NCBI RefSeq assembly: GCF_014042345.1
Contig: NZ_JACEZT010000025.1
Location: 1-47,931 of the forward strand
Length of the DNA: 47,931 bases
DNA from: Rugamonas brunnea
Lineage (GTDB): Bacteria; Pseudomonadota; Gammaproteobacteria; Burkholderiales; Burkholderiaceae_D
Reading direction: 5' to 3'
Shown: positions 42,501 through 47,931 of the stretch, piece by piece
Layout: each line of letters starts with the position of its first letter
How positions within the stretch are numbered: position 1 is the first letter of the stretch
Notes under the pieces: model-generated
Told to the model about the DNA's origin: nothing
The model's input: the letters and a program-made list of their open reading frames with translations, nothing else
The model's database searches: none
Translations under genes and position numbers: made by a program

Positions 42501-42713
42501 CTGTTGCTGTCGCGCCAGGGCAAGCCGGCCGCGCCGGCGCCGTCGCAGCCGGACCAGCCGCGCCGCCCGTTCATCGAGCGGCGCCGTTCGCAACATGGCA
42601 CGGCCCGTGGCGCGCCGCAGGCGTTGCCGGCCATGGTGCGGCGCTTGCGCATGCCGCCGGCGGCCGGGGTAAGGGTGCGGCGCCGACAGCCTGCGCCGCC
42701 GGTGCTGCATTGA
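39516..42713 (+). CDS. Large patatin-like phospholipase with internal membrane region
   Basis: A 1065-residue protein. Its N-terminal part carries the patatin oxyanion loop FSGGGIRSATFNLGVLQAL and the nucleophile Ser137 in STVSGGGYIGGW. From about 215 to 625 about nine hydrophobic helices follow (NLGLLTAWLAALFLL, VLICICLPLMVSALLGSLAVW, WTFIFCLAWLALFLFAFYL and others). The catalytic Asp824 lies in LSDGGHFENLGLYELVRRR, so the active site is split by nearly 700 residues. A disordered Arg/Pro-rich tail ends it. GGGAG precedes the ATG at 39516; the frame is open to 39306 through the terminator. It probably hydrolyses lipids at the membrane; the substrate is unknown. Confidence 0.85.
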   Translation: MPPVASAAPPDELRQNLIRKLDSLGYGASDDFAQAMARFRRDEHLQQTDDPWPRLNARAGTVFSEVFQFELDARDGDLGGARPARLSEVYRRAQRRKLAGLAFSGGGIRSATFNLGVLQALAELRLLRDFDYLSTVSGGGYIGGWLSRWIKELGGNVAAVEEALAPSGAAVAGAPPGAPGAPGAPRSEPIPVQFLRQYSHYLTPSSGMFSADTWTLICTYARNTLLNLGLLTAWLAALFLLPRLLTAVVAHEMVAPGRTTAPCAVGLFLLAVYFMALSISRKGRPPPGSWLPQNQGDVLICICLPLMVSALLGSLAVWQYHARLIAFWDDLPAGLAHTPYTWLLLPGVVYFLVWVAGWGTAQWLNYRAAQLEPYGETEPVAKVLLEGLGHLLCAIGALGVATMLLLKTLSMAHRAGPLPVDAVQLTSLGLPLLLALFGVTITLMIGLIGRMYRDPSREWWARQGAWTFIFCLAWLALFLFAFYLPPLLDWGFTQYWRTSSAGAALTTLVTLVGLKSSSGGATGKPGAPTRLELVAKVAPYAFTLVIVGVLTTWLQYLVAPAQVQRAASAPLWAYYNAYFAATTGADEGHVLALLATFTVVALVLGWRVDINKFSLYMMYRMRLVRAYFGASNPRRSPHPFTGFDPADDPPLHTLLRKADPAAPAPLQRPYHLINAALNMVNGQELAWQTRKAAAFCLSPAYCGYDMPAMPSPDRRTPGAHRGCYRPSADYAARPSLFRDDDAIVKLGMAVAVSGAAASPNMGYHSSPPLTFLMTLFNLRLGRWSPNPIKEKHWQSASPRIGLFSILAELFGLTDTNADFLYLSDGGHFENLGLYELVRRRCRLVVAVDASCDEKFVFEDLGNAIRKCYTDLHVPIVLDARRIVPQAGGGALGGASFVTGHIQYRAADGRGQDGVLLYIKPAITGAENADVLNYSKTHPEFPHQSTADQWFDEDQFESYRTLGCQIARGALAAAAEGAAVRDADGAVLGHRIGRLALLLSRQGKPAAPAPSQPDQPRRPFIERRRSQHGTARGAPQALPAMVRRLRMPPAAGVRVRRRQPAPPVLH

Positions 42714-42775
42714 GCGTCGGGAATGGGAAATGTCGGCAGTTAAGCCAGGAGGCTTGTGGAGCCGGGGCGAGCCCG

Positions 42776-43078
42776 TCAAATGATGGCCTGCAGGCCTTTG
42801 TCGGCGATGATGTTTAACAGTTTGAGTGCCGGCCCCGTGGGTTGGGTGTCGCCTTGCTCCCATTTGCGCACGGTCGAGGCCGACGTGTGCAAATGCAGCG
42901 CGAACACTGGCTGGCTGAATTTCAAGGCTTCGCGCAGGCGTTTGATGTCGGCCGCGCTGAACGCCCGCACCGGCGGCGGGCAGATTGTGTCGAATTCGCG
43001 CATCGTCACCTTGCTGATCGCTCCTGTTGCGCGGAGTGCTGCCAGGTCGCCGCGCAGGGATTCAATGATCTTGCTCAC
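42776..43078 (-). CDS. Antitoxin, NadS/HigA-type helix-turn-helix protein
   Basis: A 100-residue protein with a Cro/XRE helix-turn-helix at about 40-95 (DIKRLREALKFSQPVFALHLHTSASTVRKWEQGDTQPTGPALKLLNII). It starts with GTG at 43078, with GGAGG six bases upstream, so the start lies inside the 3' end of the toxin gene, which overlaps it by 17 bases. Antitoxins of this kind bind and neutralise a RelE-family toxin and repress the pair. The order toxin-antitoxin is as in higBA and nadS pairs. Convergent with the patatin gene, 62 bases away. Confidence 0.88.
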   Translation of the reverse strand: MSKIIESLRGDLAALRATGAISKVTMREFDTICPPPVRAFSAADIKRLREALKFSQPVFALHLHTSASTVRKWEQGDTQPTGPALKLLNIIADKGLQAII

Positions 43079-43445
43079 AATGCACCTCCAATAACACGCC
43101 CGATTGCAGCGCCTTCGACAAATCCTCGCTGGACAATTCCAGAAACACTTTCCCGGCGAATTGCAACGCCTTTCTTTCGTCCTGCGTGATGTTTGCCTTG
43201 TGGCTCTTGGGGAACCCATGCAGGAACACGTAGCGGCGACCAATCCGGGCCGCCAGCAGCGTGCGGTAACCACCGCTTTTGCCGCTGCCGGGGCGCGCAA
43301 CCCGCTTCTTGTAGAGAAATCCGCCCAGGTCCGCGTCGATCAGACCGCTTTCCATCTCTTGAACCGCCTTGCACAAGGCAGCATCGGCCAGCCTTTCGCC
43401 GGCCTGCCATCGTGCGAAGCCCGCCCGCTTGAGGACGCGTGTCAT
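43062..43445 (-). CDS. RelE/HigB-type toxin (mRNA interferase family)
   Basis: A 127-residue basic protein with a RelE-family pattern: DAALCKAVQEMESGLIDADLGGFLYKKRVARPGSGKSGGYRTLLAARIGRRYVFLHGFPKSHKANI, which matches RelE/HigB toxins paired with NadS antitoxins. The toxin is expected to cut mRNA on the ribosome. I start at 43445 (MTRVLKRAG), although the frame stays open to 43508 through the operator. No strong ribosome site precedes it, which would keep toxin synthesis low relative to the antitoxin with its GGAGG. Confidence 0.87.
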   Translation of the reverse strand: MTRVLKRAGFARWQAGERLADAALCKAVQEMESGLIDADLGGFLYKKRVARPGSGKSGGYRTLLAARIGRRYVFLHGFPKSHKANITQDERKALQFAGKVFLELSSEDLSKALQSGVLLEVHCEQDH

Positions 43446-43460
43446 TCTGATTTTAAAAAT

Positions 43461-43477
43461 ATACCCGAAACGGGTAT
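43461..43477. promoter_or_regulatory. Toxin-antitoxin operator
   Basis: ATACCCG and CGGGTAT are perfect arms around AAA, 16 bases upstream of the toxin ATG. A possible -10 (TATATT, 43456-43461) and a weak -35 (TGGCAA) flank it, so the palindrome fills the promoter spacer and the antitoxin should repress here. Confidence 0.7.
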
Positions 43478-43548
43478 GTTTTGCCAGTGCCTGGCCCGAC
43501 ACATGCATCTAGGCCCCGTCCCGCGAACTGCCGGGTCGGCATCATGGC

Positions 43549-43580
43549 AAAAACAAAAAAGGCCCGGCGCGGGCCGGGCC
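43549..43580 (-). terminator. Intrinsic terminator of the FNR-like gene
   Basis: On the minus strand GGCCCGGC and GCCGGGCC (arms 43573-43580 and 43561-43568, 4-base loop) are followed by TTTTTTGTTTTT. It lies 36 bases past the stop of the regulator gene. Confidence 0.9.
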
Positions 43581-43616
43581 AAGCTGGGTGCAGCAAGGGT
43601 GCTCAGCAAGCAGTGT

Positions 43617-44480
43617 TCAGACGGACGCCACCAGCTGCGCGGGGGCGGCTGGCTCGGCGCCGGCCTTGCTCTTGGCCGTGGACTGCTGGCGGGCCCGCGC
43701 GCGCGACGGCGGCAGGCGGCGCAAGGTCTTCAGCGCTTCCGCGTCCTTGATGCCGATGGTGCGCTGGTCGACGCTGATCAGGCCGATCTCGTTGAAGGCC
43801 GACAAGGTGCGGCTTACCGTTTCCAGCGTCAGGCCCAGGTAGCTGCCGATCTCGTGGCGCGTCATGCGCAGGTTGAACAGTTTGCTGGAATAGCCCATCT
43901 GGGCGAAGCGCTCGGCCAGCGAGACGAGGAAGCGGGCCACGCGCGCTTCGGCCGACAGGGCGCCCAGCATGCCGATCATGGCTTGCTCGCGCACCAGTTC
44001 GCGGCTCATCACGCCGTACATCATGTTTTCCAGCTCCAGGTGGATGCGGCCCAGCGCCGTCAGCTTCTTGAACGGCAGCAGGATCAGGTCGCAGTCGGAC
44101 AGGGCCACTGCCTCGGACGAGTAGTGGCGCGTGTGGATGCCGTCCACGCCCAGCATGTCGCCCTTCATGGGGAAGCTCAGCACTTGCTCATTGCCGAATT
44201 CGTCGATCAGCACCGTCTTGAGGAAGCCGGAATTGACGATGTAGAGCGTGTCGAAGGGCTGGCCGATGGTGTGGATGCGCTGGCCAGTCTTGAACTGCAC
44301 GTGCTGGAACAGCAATTCCTCGGTGGCGATGGTGCAGGCAGCCGGAATATGGAGCAGGTCGCATACTTCCTTGAGGTTCGACCAGAGCCGCCCCTGGCGT
44401 TGCCGTCCTGCCTCCATGGACGGGGAGGGGACGGTCGCGGTGGTGGCCGGACGGGTTACGGACGCTTGCGTGGACAGCAT
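43617..44480 (-). CDS. Crp/Fnr-family regulator lacking most FNR cluster cysteines
   Basis: A 287-residue regulator. A cyclic-nucleotide-like beta-roll (about 55-160; GQRIHTIGQPFDTLYIVNSGFLKTVLIDEFGNEQVLSF) and dimerisation helix precede the helix-turn-helix LRMTRHEIGSYLGLTLETVSRTLSAF, whose E-x2-SR recognition sequence is that of FNR and reads TTGAT-N4-ATCAA. In FNR the 4Fe-4S cluster needs four cysteines; here only Cys40 seems in place, and two others (49 and 130) do not fit. A longer, disordered N-terminal part and a basic/Ala-rich C-terminal tail are added. The start at 44480 has GGAG six bases upstream. Confidence 0.85.
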   Translation of the reverse strand: MLSTQASVTRPATTATVPSPSMEAGRQRQGRLWSNLKEVCDLLHIPAACTIATEELLFQHVQFKTGQRIHTIGQPFDTLYIVNSGFLKTVLIDEFGNEQVLSFPMKGDMLGVDGIHTRHYSSEAVALSDCDLILLPFKKLTALGRIHLELENMMYGVMSRELVREQAMIGMLGALSAEARVARFLVSLAERFAQMGYSSKLFNLRMTRHEIGSYLGLTLETVSRTLSAFNEIGLISVDQRTIGIKDAEALKTLRRLPPSRARARQQSTAKSKAGAEPAAPAQLVASV

Positions 44481-44815
44481 GTTCATCTCCTGGTTTCTGA
44501 AAAGGCGGTTCGGTGGCGCTGGAAGCGCCGCGCATACGGCGCGGCTCCGGGCCGTCTGCCACGCGCGCAGGGATGAGGCGCGCCCGAAGCCGGCTGATCT
44601 TGTTCTGGCTTGTCCTGCCTGGCGCGCCGTGGTGTCCGGAGAACCGAAATGGCCGCGAAGCAAAACAATCGTATGGTTTCAGTATGCCAACGGGGGACGG
44701 TGATGAATATCGGTAAGTGCTGAATATGCGCGTAGGAGGCGGCGCGAGAATGTAGGAGTCTTCCTAATGGCCCCGGTCGCCGCTGCGGCGCCGGGCGATG
44801 GGGCGAGGTGAGCGG
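44481..44815. other. Gene-free region upstream of the FNR-like gene
   Basis: About 335 bases separate the FNR-like start from the stop of the next response regulator gene. No coding frame that I trust is present. A degenerate FNR-like half pattern, TGAT-GAAT-ATC, occurs at 44701-44711 and is too weak to call. The promoter of the FNR-like gene must be here but is not clear. Confidence 0.4.
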
Positions 44816-45460
44816 TCAGGTCTTGAACGGCGATAACAGGCGGTGCGCCACGGCATATTGCACCATTTCCGACAGCGAATTCATGCCCATCTTCTGCATG
44901 ATGCGGGTCTTGTGGGTGCTGACGGTCTTGACGCTCAGGTGCAGGCCGTTGGCGATCTCCGTGATCGATTTGCCGGCCACCAGCAGCGAGAACACTTCGA
45001 ATTCGCGGTCCGACAGTTGTTTGTGCAGCAGCGTCTCGCTGGGCATCATGATGTTGAGCGCCAGTTGCTCGGCCACTTCGGTGCTGATGTAGGGCCGGCC
45101 CGAGGCCACCTTGCGGATCGCGCCCACCAGCTGGGTGCCGGCGCTTTCCTTGGTCAGGTAGCCCTGGGCGCCGGCGCGGATGGCGCGCACCGCGTATTGC
45201 TCCTCCTCGTGCATGGTGAGGATCAGGATCGCCACCTTGGGCGCTTCGCTGCGGATCTGGCGGATCAGGTCCACGCCACTGCGACCGGGCATGGACAAAT
45301 CCAGCAGCAGCAAATCGAAGCCGCCCTGGCGCACGTGGTTGAGCACTTCGAAGCCGTCGATCGCCTCGCCCACGATGTCGATGTCCGGCGCACCGTCGAG
45401 GATGCGCTTGAGACCCTCGCGCATGATGGTGTGGTCGTCAGCAATGACAATTCGTATCAT
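44816..45460 (-). CDS. NarL/FixJ-family response regulator (orphan)
   Basis: A 214-residue regulator. The receiver domain has Asp8-Asp9 and the phosphoacceptor Asp54 in LLLLDLSMPGRSG, then ILTMHEEE and TKES. The LuxR helix-turn-helix at about 148-205 reads LSDREFEVFSLLVAGKSITEIANGLHLSVKTVSTHKTRIMQKMGM. No sensor kinase gene lies within the window next to it, so its partner is elsewhere. It is flanked by the FNR-like regulator and a universal stress protein, all on the same strand, which suggests a redox or starvation response. No ribosome site of note precedes the ATG. Confidence 0.92.
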   Translation of the reverse strand: MIRIVIADDHTIMREGLKRILDGAPDIDIVGEAIDGFEVLNHVRQGGFDLLLLDLSMPGRSGVDLIRQIRSEAPKVAILILTMHEEEQYAVRAIRAGAQGYLTKESAGTQLVGAIRKVASGRPYISTEVAEQLALNIMMPSETLLHKQLSDREFEVFSLLVAGKSITEIANGLHLSVKTVSTHKTRIMQKMGMNSLSEMVQYAVAHRLLSPFKT

Positions 45461-45510
45461 AGGTCGGTCTGGATGATGCCTGTCGGCATGGGTTTATTGT
45501 TCTTAATGGG

Positions 45511-45577
45511 AAAAAGCATGCCCTGGCGCTTGCGGCGCGCCGGTCATACTACCCCAAATCAGGCAGCCATGCTTTTT
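45511..45577. repeat. Interrupted inverted repeat upstream of the NarL-type gene
   Basis: AAAAAGCATG (45511-45520) and CATGCTTTTT (45568-45577) are perfect complements 47 bases apart, with CCTG/CAGG near the inner ends. The repeat lies 50-117 bases upstream of the response regulator ATG, around a possible -10 (TAGTAT on the minus strand). It might be a two-site operator or a large leader hairpin. Confidence 0.4.
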
Positions 45578-45633
45578 ACTTAATGTTGTCACGCGGTTGC
45601 CATCCAGGTGGCCGCCCCGTGGCCGGGGCCGGT

Positions 45634-46107
45634 TCAGGCCGTGCTGGGCGCCGGTTCCTTGATCAGGCGGTGCACCAGCACCGGGATGCGCGAGTGCGAC
45701 AGCACCTTGTTGGTGACGCTGCCCAGCAGTAACTGGCCCCAGCCGCTGCGCCCGTGCGAGCCCATGAAGATCAGGTCGCAGCCCTCGCGCGCGGCCACCT
45801 CGACGATTTTCAGCGCCGGGCTTTCCGCGAACACGGTCAGGCCCTGGCAGCGCAGGCCGCGCCGCGCGGCCGCGTCGACGATGGGCTGCACGTGCTGCTG
45901 GCCGGCGCGCTGCATGGCCGCCATGTATTCCTCCTCGCTGGGATAGCTGGGGGGGATGATCTCCACGTAGATCGGATACTGGTATTCGGGCGCCACGAAC
46001 AGGGCCAGGATGTCGGCGCCCATCTGCTCGGCGAAATCGACCCCGGCGCAGGCCGTCTTACTCGACACGGTGGAACCGTCGGTCGTAATCAAGATCTTGC
46101 GGTACAT
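45634..46107 (-). CDS. Universal stress protein (UspA family)
   Basis: A 157-residue single-domain Usp protein. The opening YRKILITTDGS and the ATP-binding loop MGSHGRSGWGQLLLGSVTNKVLSHSRIPVLV (G-2x-G-9x-G(S/T)) are complete, so it belongs to the ATP-binding Usp group. GAGGAGG lies six bases before the ATG at 46107; an upstream frame to 46152 has no site. A perfect FNR box at 46220-46233 suggests induction when oxygen is low, as known for several Usp genes. It is followed by the response regulator 173 bases away on the same strand. Confidence 0.92.
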   Translation of the reverse strand: MYRKILITTDGSTVSSKTACAGVDFAEQMGADILALFVAPEYQYPIYVEIIPPSYPSEEEYMAAMQRAGQQHVQPIVDAAARRGLRCQGLTVFAESPALKIVEVAAREGCDLIFMGSHGRSGWGQLLLGSVTNKVLSHSRIPVLVHRLIKEPAPSTA

Positions 46108-46219
46108 GGCAGTCCTCCTCTCGGTGCGCAATGCCGGCCGCGCCACTGGCAAACTGCAACTGCCCAGCGCGCCAGTTTAATTGTAGTCCTGATTCACATT
46201 ATTGTTAGCATGGAAAGTC

Positions 46220-46233
46220 TTGATATGTATCAA
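46220..46233. promoter_or_regulatory. FNR/ANR box upstream of the universal stress protein gene
   Basis: TTGATATGTATCAA is a perfect match to the FNR consensus TTGAT-N4-ATCAA, centred 119 bases before the usp ATG. Class II activation at -41.5 would put the start near 46185, with a weak -10 (TAATGT or GTGAAT) in place. It could also serve the divergent cheZ promoter. Confidence 0.8.
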
Positions 46234-46417
46234 TAAGTACACTGGTGCTTGCTGTTAATGCAAGGTGAAGCCGGCATTTTTTGCACGTGGGCACTTGTTT
46301 TATGGTCGCCGCCATACCGGGGCGAACTTTCCAATGTTAGTATCTGCAAATACAACAGTAAACGTGGCCGATGACCGTGCGCGGCGGGTGAGCCGGCTGG
46401 CTTTCCGGCCCCGGAGA

Positions 46418-46447
46418 TTGAATAATCCGGCGTCGCCCTGCTACACT
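46418..46447 (+). promoter_or_regulatory. Candidate sigma-70 promoter of cheZ
   Basis: TTGAAT (46418-46423) and TACACT (46442-46447) are 18 bp apart, about 125 bases before the cheZ start. The 463-bp region between usp and cheZ has no coding frame I trust, and no sigma-28 flagellar promoter pattern was seen. Confidence 0.45.
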
Positions 46448-46570
46448 CGCGTAAGCGCGTTATATTGCCGGGCGTCATCACTCTCGAGCCTGCCTGCGGA
46501 TGGGGCGGCGCGCGGGGTGAACAAGCAAGTGAAGGGCAGCAATTTTACAAATTATGGAGAAGCAGGGATT

Positions 46571-47404
46571 ATGACCAACGCCGCTGATGATTTCGACGCA
46601 CTATTTGATGAAGTGTCTGCCCAAAGCAAGAGTGCGGCGCCTGCCCCAGCGCCCGCTCCAGCGCCGGCCGCGGCCGAAGATGACCTGGAAAGCCTGTTCG
46701 AGCAGGTAGCGGCGGCCCGTCCGCCCGATGTGGTGGCCGAAGCGCCAGCCCCGACGCCGGCCCTGGCCGCTGCCGCGGCAGCGGTGGCCGAGGTTCCCGA
46801 TGGCGACAAGCCGGCCATGTTCGAACGCCTGGGCGGCATCGTACGCCTGCTGCACGATTCGTTGCGCGAACTGGGTTATGACAAGGCGCTGACGGAGGCC
46901 TCGTCGCAGATCGTCGACGCCCAGGACCGACTCGAATACGTGGCCTCGCTGACCGAGCAGGCCGCCAACAAGGTGCTCAACACGCTGGACGAGGGCATGC
47001 CGGCCCAGGACGTGCTGTCCAAGCAATCGAAGGACATGGAGAACCGCTGGAACGATCTGTTCGCGGGCAAGCTCAGCCTGGACCAGTTCAAGGTGCTGGC
47101 CGGCGACTCCAAGGCCTTCGCGCAAGCCGTATCGGAAGCCACCGAGGCGGAAAAAGCCCGCCTGCTGGAAATCATGATGGCCCAGGACTTCCAGGACATC
47201 ACGGGCCAGCTGATCAAGAAGGTGGTGACCATCACCAAAACGGTGGAGAACGAGTTGGCGCAGCTGCTGCGCGACAACGCGCCGGCCGACGTGCGCGAGA
47301 AACTGGCGCAAAAAGAAGTGTCTCTGATGCAAGGCCCATCGGCTCCGTCGGTGGCGCTGAATCAGGATAGTGTCGACGACCTGCTTGCTGACCTGGGATT
47401 CTAA
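46571..47404 (+). CDS. cheZ: CheY-P phosphatase CheZ
   Basis: A 277-residue chemotaxis protein that removes phosphate from CheY. The four-helix core (about 85-240) has the catalytic Asp and Gln in AQDFQDITGQLIKKVV, and the extreme C-terminus DSVDDLLADLGF is the CheY-binding tail. The first 90 residues include an Ala/Pro-rich linker (APAPAPAPAPAAAEDD), which makes the protein longer than the roughly 215 residues of E. coli CheZ. The ATG at 46571 follows a GGGA; a frame open to 46265 lacks coding features. The stop overlaps the cheA ATG by one base. No cheY lies directly upstream. Confidence 0.93.
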   Translation: MTNAADDFDALFDEVSAQSKSAAPAPAPAPAPAAAEDDLESLFEQVAAARPPDVVAEAPAPTPALAAAAAAVAEVPDGDKPAMFERLGGIVRLLHDSLRELGYDKALTEASSQIVDAQDRLEYVASLTEQAANKVLNTLDEGMPAQDVLSKQSKDMENRWNDLFAGKLSLDQFKVLAGDSKAFAQAVSEATEAEKARLLEIMMAQDFQDITGQLIKKVVTITKTVENELAQLLRDNAPADVREKLAQKEVSLMQGPSAPSVALNQDSVDDLLADLGF

Positions 47405-47931
47405 TGGACGATATGCTCAAGGATTTCGTCGTCGAGGCGATGGATCTGGCTGTCAATGTGGAAGAACATCTGTTGCGCCTCGAACGCGACCCGGAAAACA
47501 AGGAAACCCTGAACGCGGTGTTCCGCTCGTTCCACACCATCAAGGGTGGGGCCGGCTTCATGAACCTGCCGGCGCTGGTGGCGGCCTGCCACCTGACGGA
47601 AAACCTGTTTGACGCGCTGCGCACCGGCGCCGCGCCCGTCACGCCGCTGGCCATCGAGGCCGCGCTGCAGGCGTCCGGCTTTGTGGCCGACCAGCTGGCC
47701 GAATTGTCGAACGGGGCCGAACCGGACACGCTGCCGGCCATGCCGGGCGACCTGGAAGCCATCCTCAAGGATGCCATCGAAGGCAAGGGCGACGCGCCCA
47801 AGGCCGCCGCCAAGCCGGCCGCCGCGCCAGCGCCTGCCGCCGCAGCCCCCGCCGCCGCAGTAGCAGCGCCGGCCGCCGCGCCGGCCGCCGTCTCCGACGA
47901 TGGCCTGGACTGGGAAGGCATGTATATGTCG
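47404..47931 (+). CDS. cheA: Chemotaxis histidine kinase CheA, N-terminal part (cut by window end)
   Basis: The frame begins with ATG at 47404, overlapping the cheZ stop (TAATG), and runs 176 codons to the window edge without a stop. Residues 1-110 are an HPt domain with phosphorylatable His44 in FRSFHTIKGGAGFM, and MLKDFVVEAMDLAVNVEEHLLRLE at the start is nearer to Pseudomonas than to Burkholderia or E. coli CheA, as I recall them. The region from about 130 is an Ala/Pro-rich linker that leads to the next domain. The kinase, dimerisation and coupling domains must lie to the right. With cheZ it belongs to a Pseudomonas-like chemotaxis operon. Confidence 0.93.
   Translation, partial: MDDMLKDFVVEAMDLAVNVEEHLLRLERDPENKETLNAVFRSFHTIKGGAGFMNLPALVAACHLTENLFDALRTGAAPVTPLAIEAALQASGFVADQLAELSNGAEPDTLPAMPGDLEAILKDAIEGKGDAPKAAAKPAAAPAPAAAAPAAAVAAPAAAPAAVSDDGLDWEGMYMS

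Noticed and set aside
44700..44713. Possible FNR box before the FNR-like gene
   Set aside because: Only seven of ten consensus bases match; too common by chance.
46265..46570. 102-codon upstream extension of cheZ
   Set aside because: Cys/Arg/Ser-rich, no resemblance to CheZ, and it runs through a promoter-like sequence; the ATG at 46571 gives a normal N-terminus.
1..47931. CRISPR arrays, insertion sequences, prophage, tRNA or rRNA genes
   Set aside because: No regular spaced repeats, transposase or integrase motifs, or tRNA/rRNA sequences were recognised on either strand by reading.

Overview
The window is GC-rich, densely coded bacterial chromosome. Gene content and protein style (RoxA/MutS block, SpeB, a Pseudomonas-type CheZ-CheA pair, an ECF42/DGPF operon, a fused DUF442-sulfide:quinone reductase) suggest a betaproteobacterium of the Oxalobacteraceae (Massilia, Duganella or Janthinobacterium-like). 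This assignment is from recalled family features; no database search was run. No rRNA, tRNA, CRISPR array or insertion sequence was found, and almost everything looks like core or niche metabolism rather than a mobile island.

Layout. 0.2-7 kb: an Ala-rich small lipoprotein with tandem terminators, a ribosomal-protein hydroxylase (roxA) with a coupled small partner gene, slyD, a degenerate periplasmic phosphoesterase-like gene coupled to mutS. 7-11.3 kb: a DUF4386 membrane protein with an operator-covered promoter, an MFS transporter, and a LysR regulator divergent from agmatinase speB. 11.4-21.5 kb: a pentose (most likely D-xylose) operon: FAH-family keto-acid dehydratase, SDR sugar dehydrogenase, IlvD/EDD sugar-acid dehydratase, the XylFGH ABC importer, XylR and an aldose epimerase. 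Together they import xylose and oxidise it by a Weimberg-type route; the last dehydrogenase and the lactonase are not in the window.

21.5-26.7 kb: a sulfide/persulfide oxidation module (TauE exporter, DUF442-SQR fusion, persulfide dioxygenase) read from a clear -24/-12 promoter, divergent from a FisR-like sigma-54 activator; between them lies a helically phased TGGCAG array. 26.7-32.5 kb: pstS with a Pho box, a Pal-type lipoprotein, then a response regulator, histidine kinase and ClcB-type chloride transporter joined by 4-bp overlaps behind a terminator-like leader. 32.5-35.6 kb: VOC protein, two DGPF (YciI) proteins and an ECF42 sigma factor with a matching candidate promoter. 35.8-38.7 kb: LysR regulator divergent from an aldo/keto reductase, and a freestanding C-terminal half of RecQ.

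38.9-43.5 kb: a KGG stress protein, a large patatin phospholipase split by a long membrane region, and a RelE-type toxin/NadS-type antitoxin pair with an operator. 43.6-46.2 kb: an FNR-like regulator lacking most iron-sulfur ligands, an orphan NarL-type response regulator and a universal stress protein whose upstream region has a perfect FNR box. 46.4 kb to the end: cheZ and the start of cheA, cut by the window edge. Start codons were re-chosen by Shine-Dalgarno fit and family N-termini in many places.
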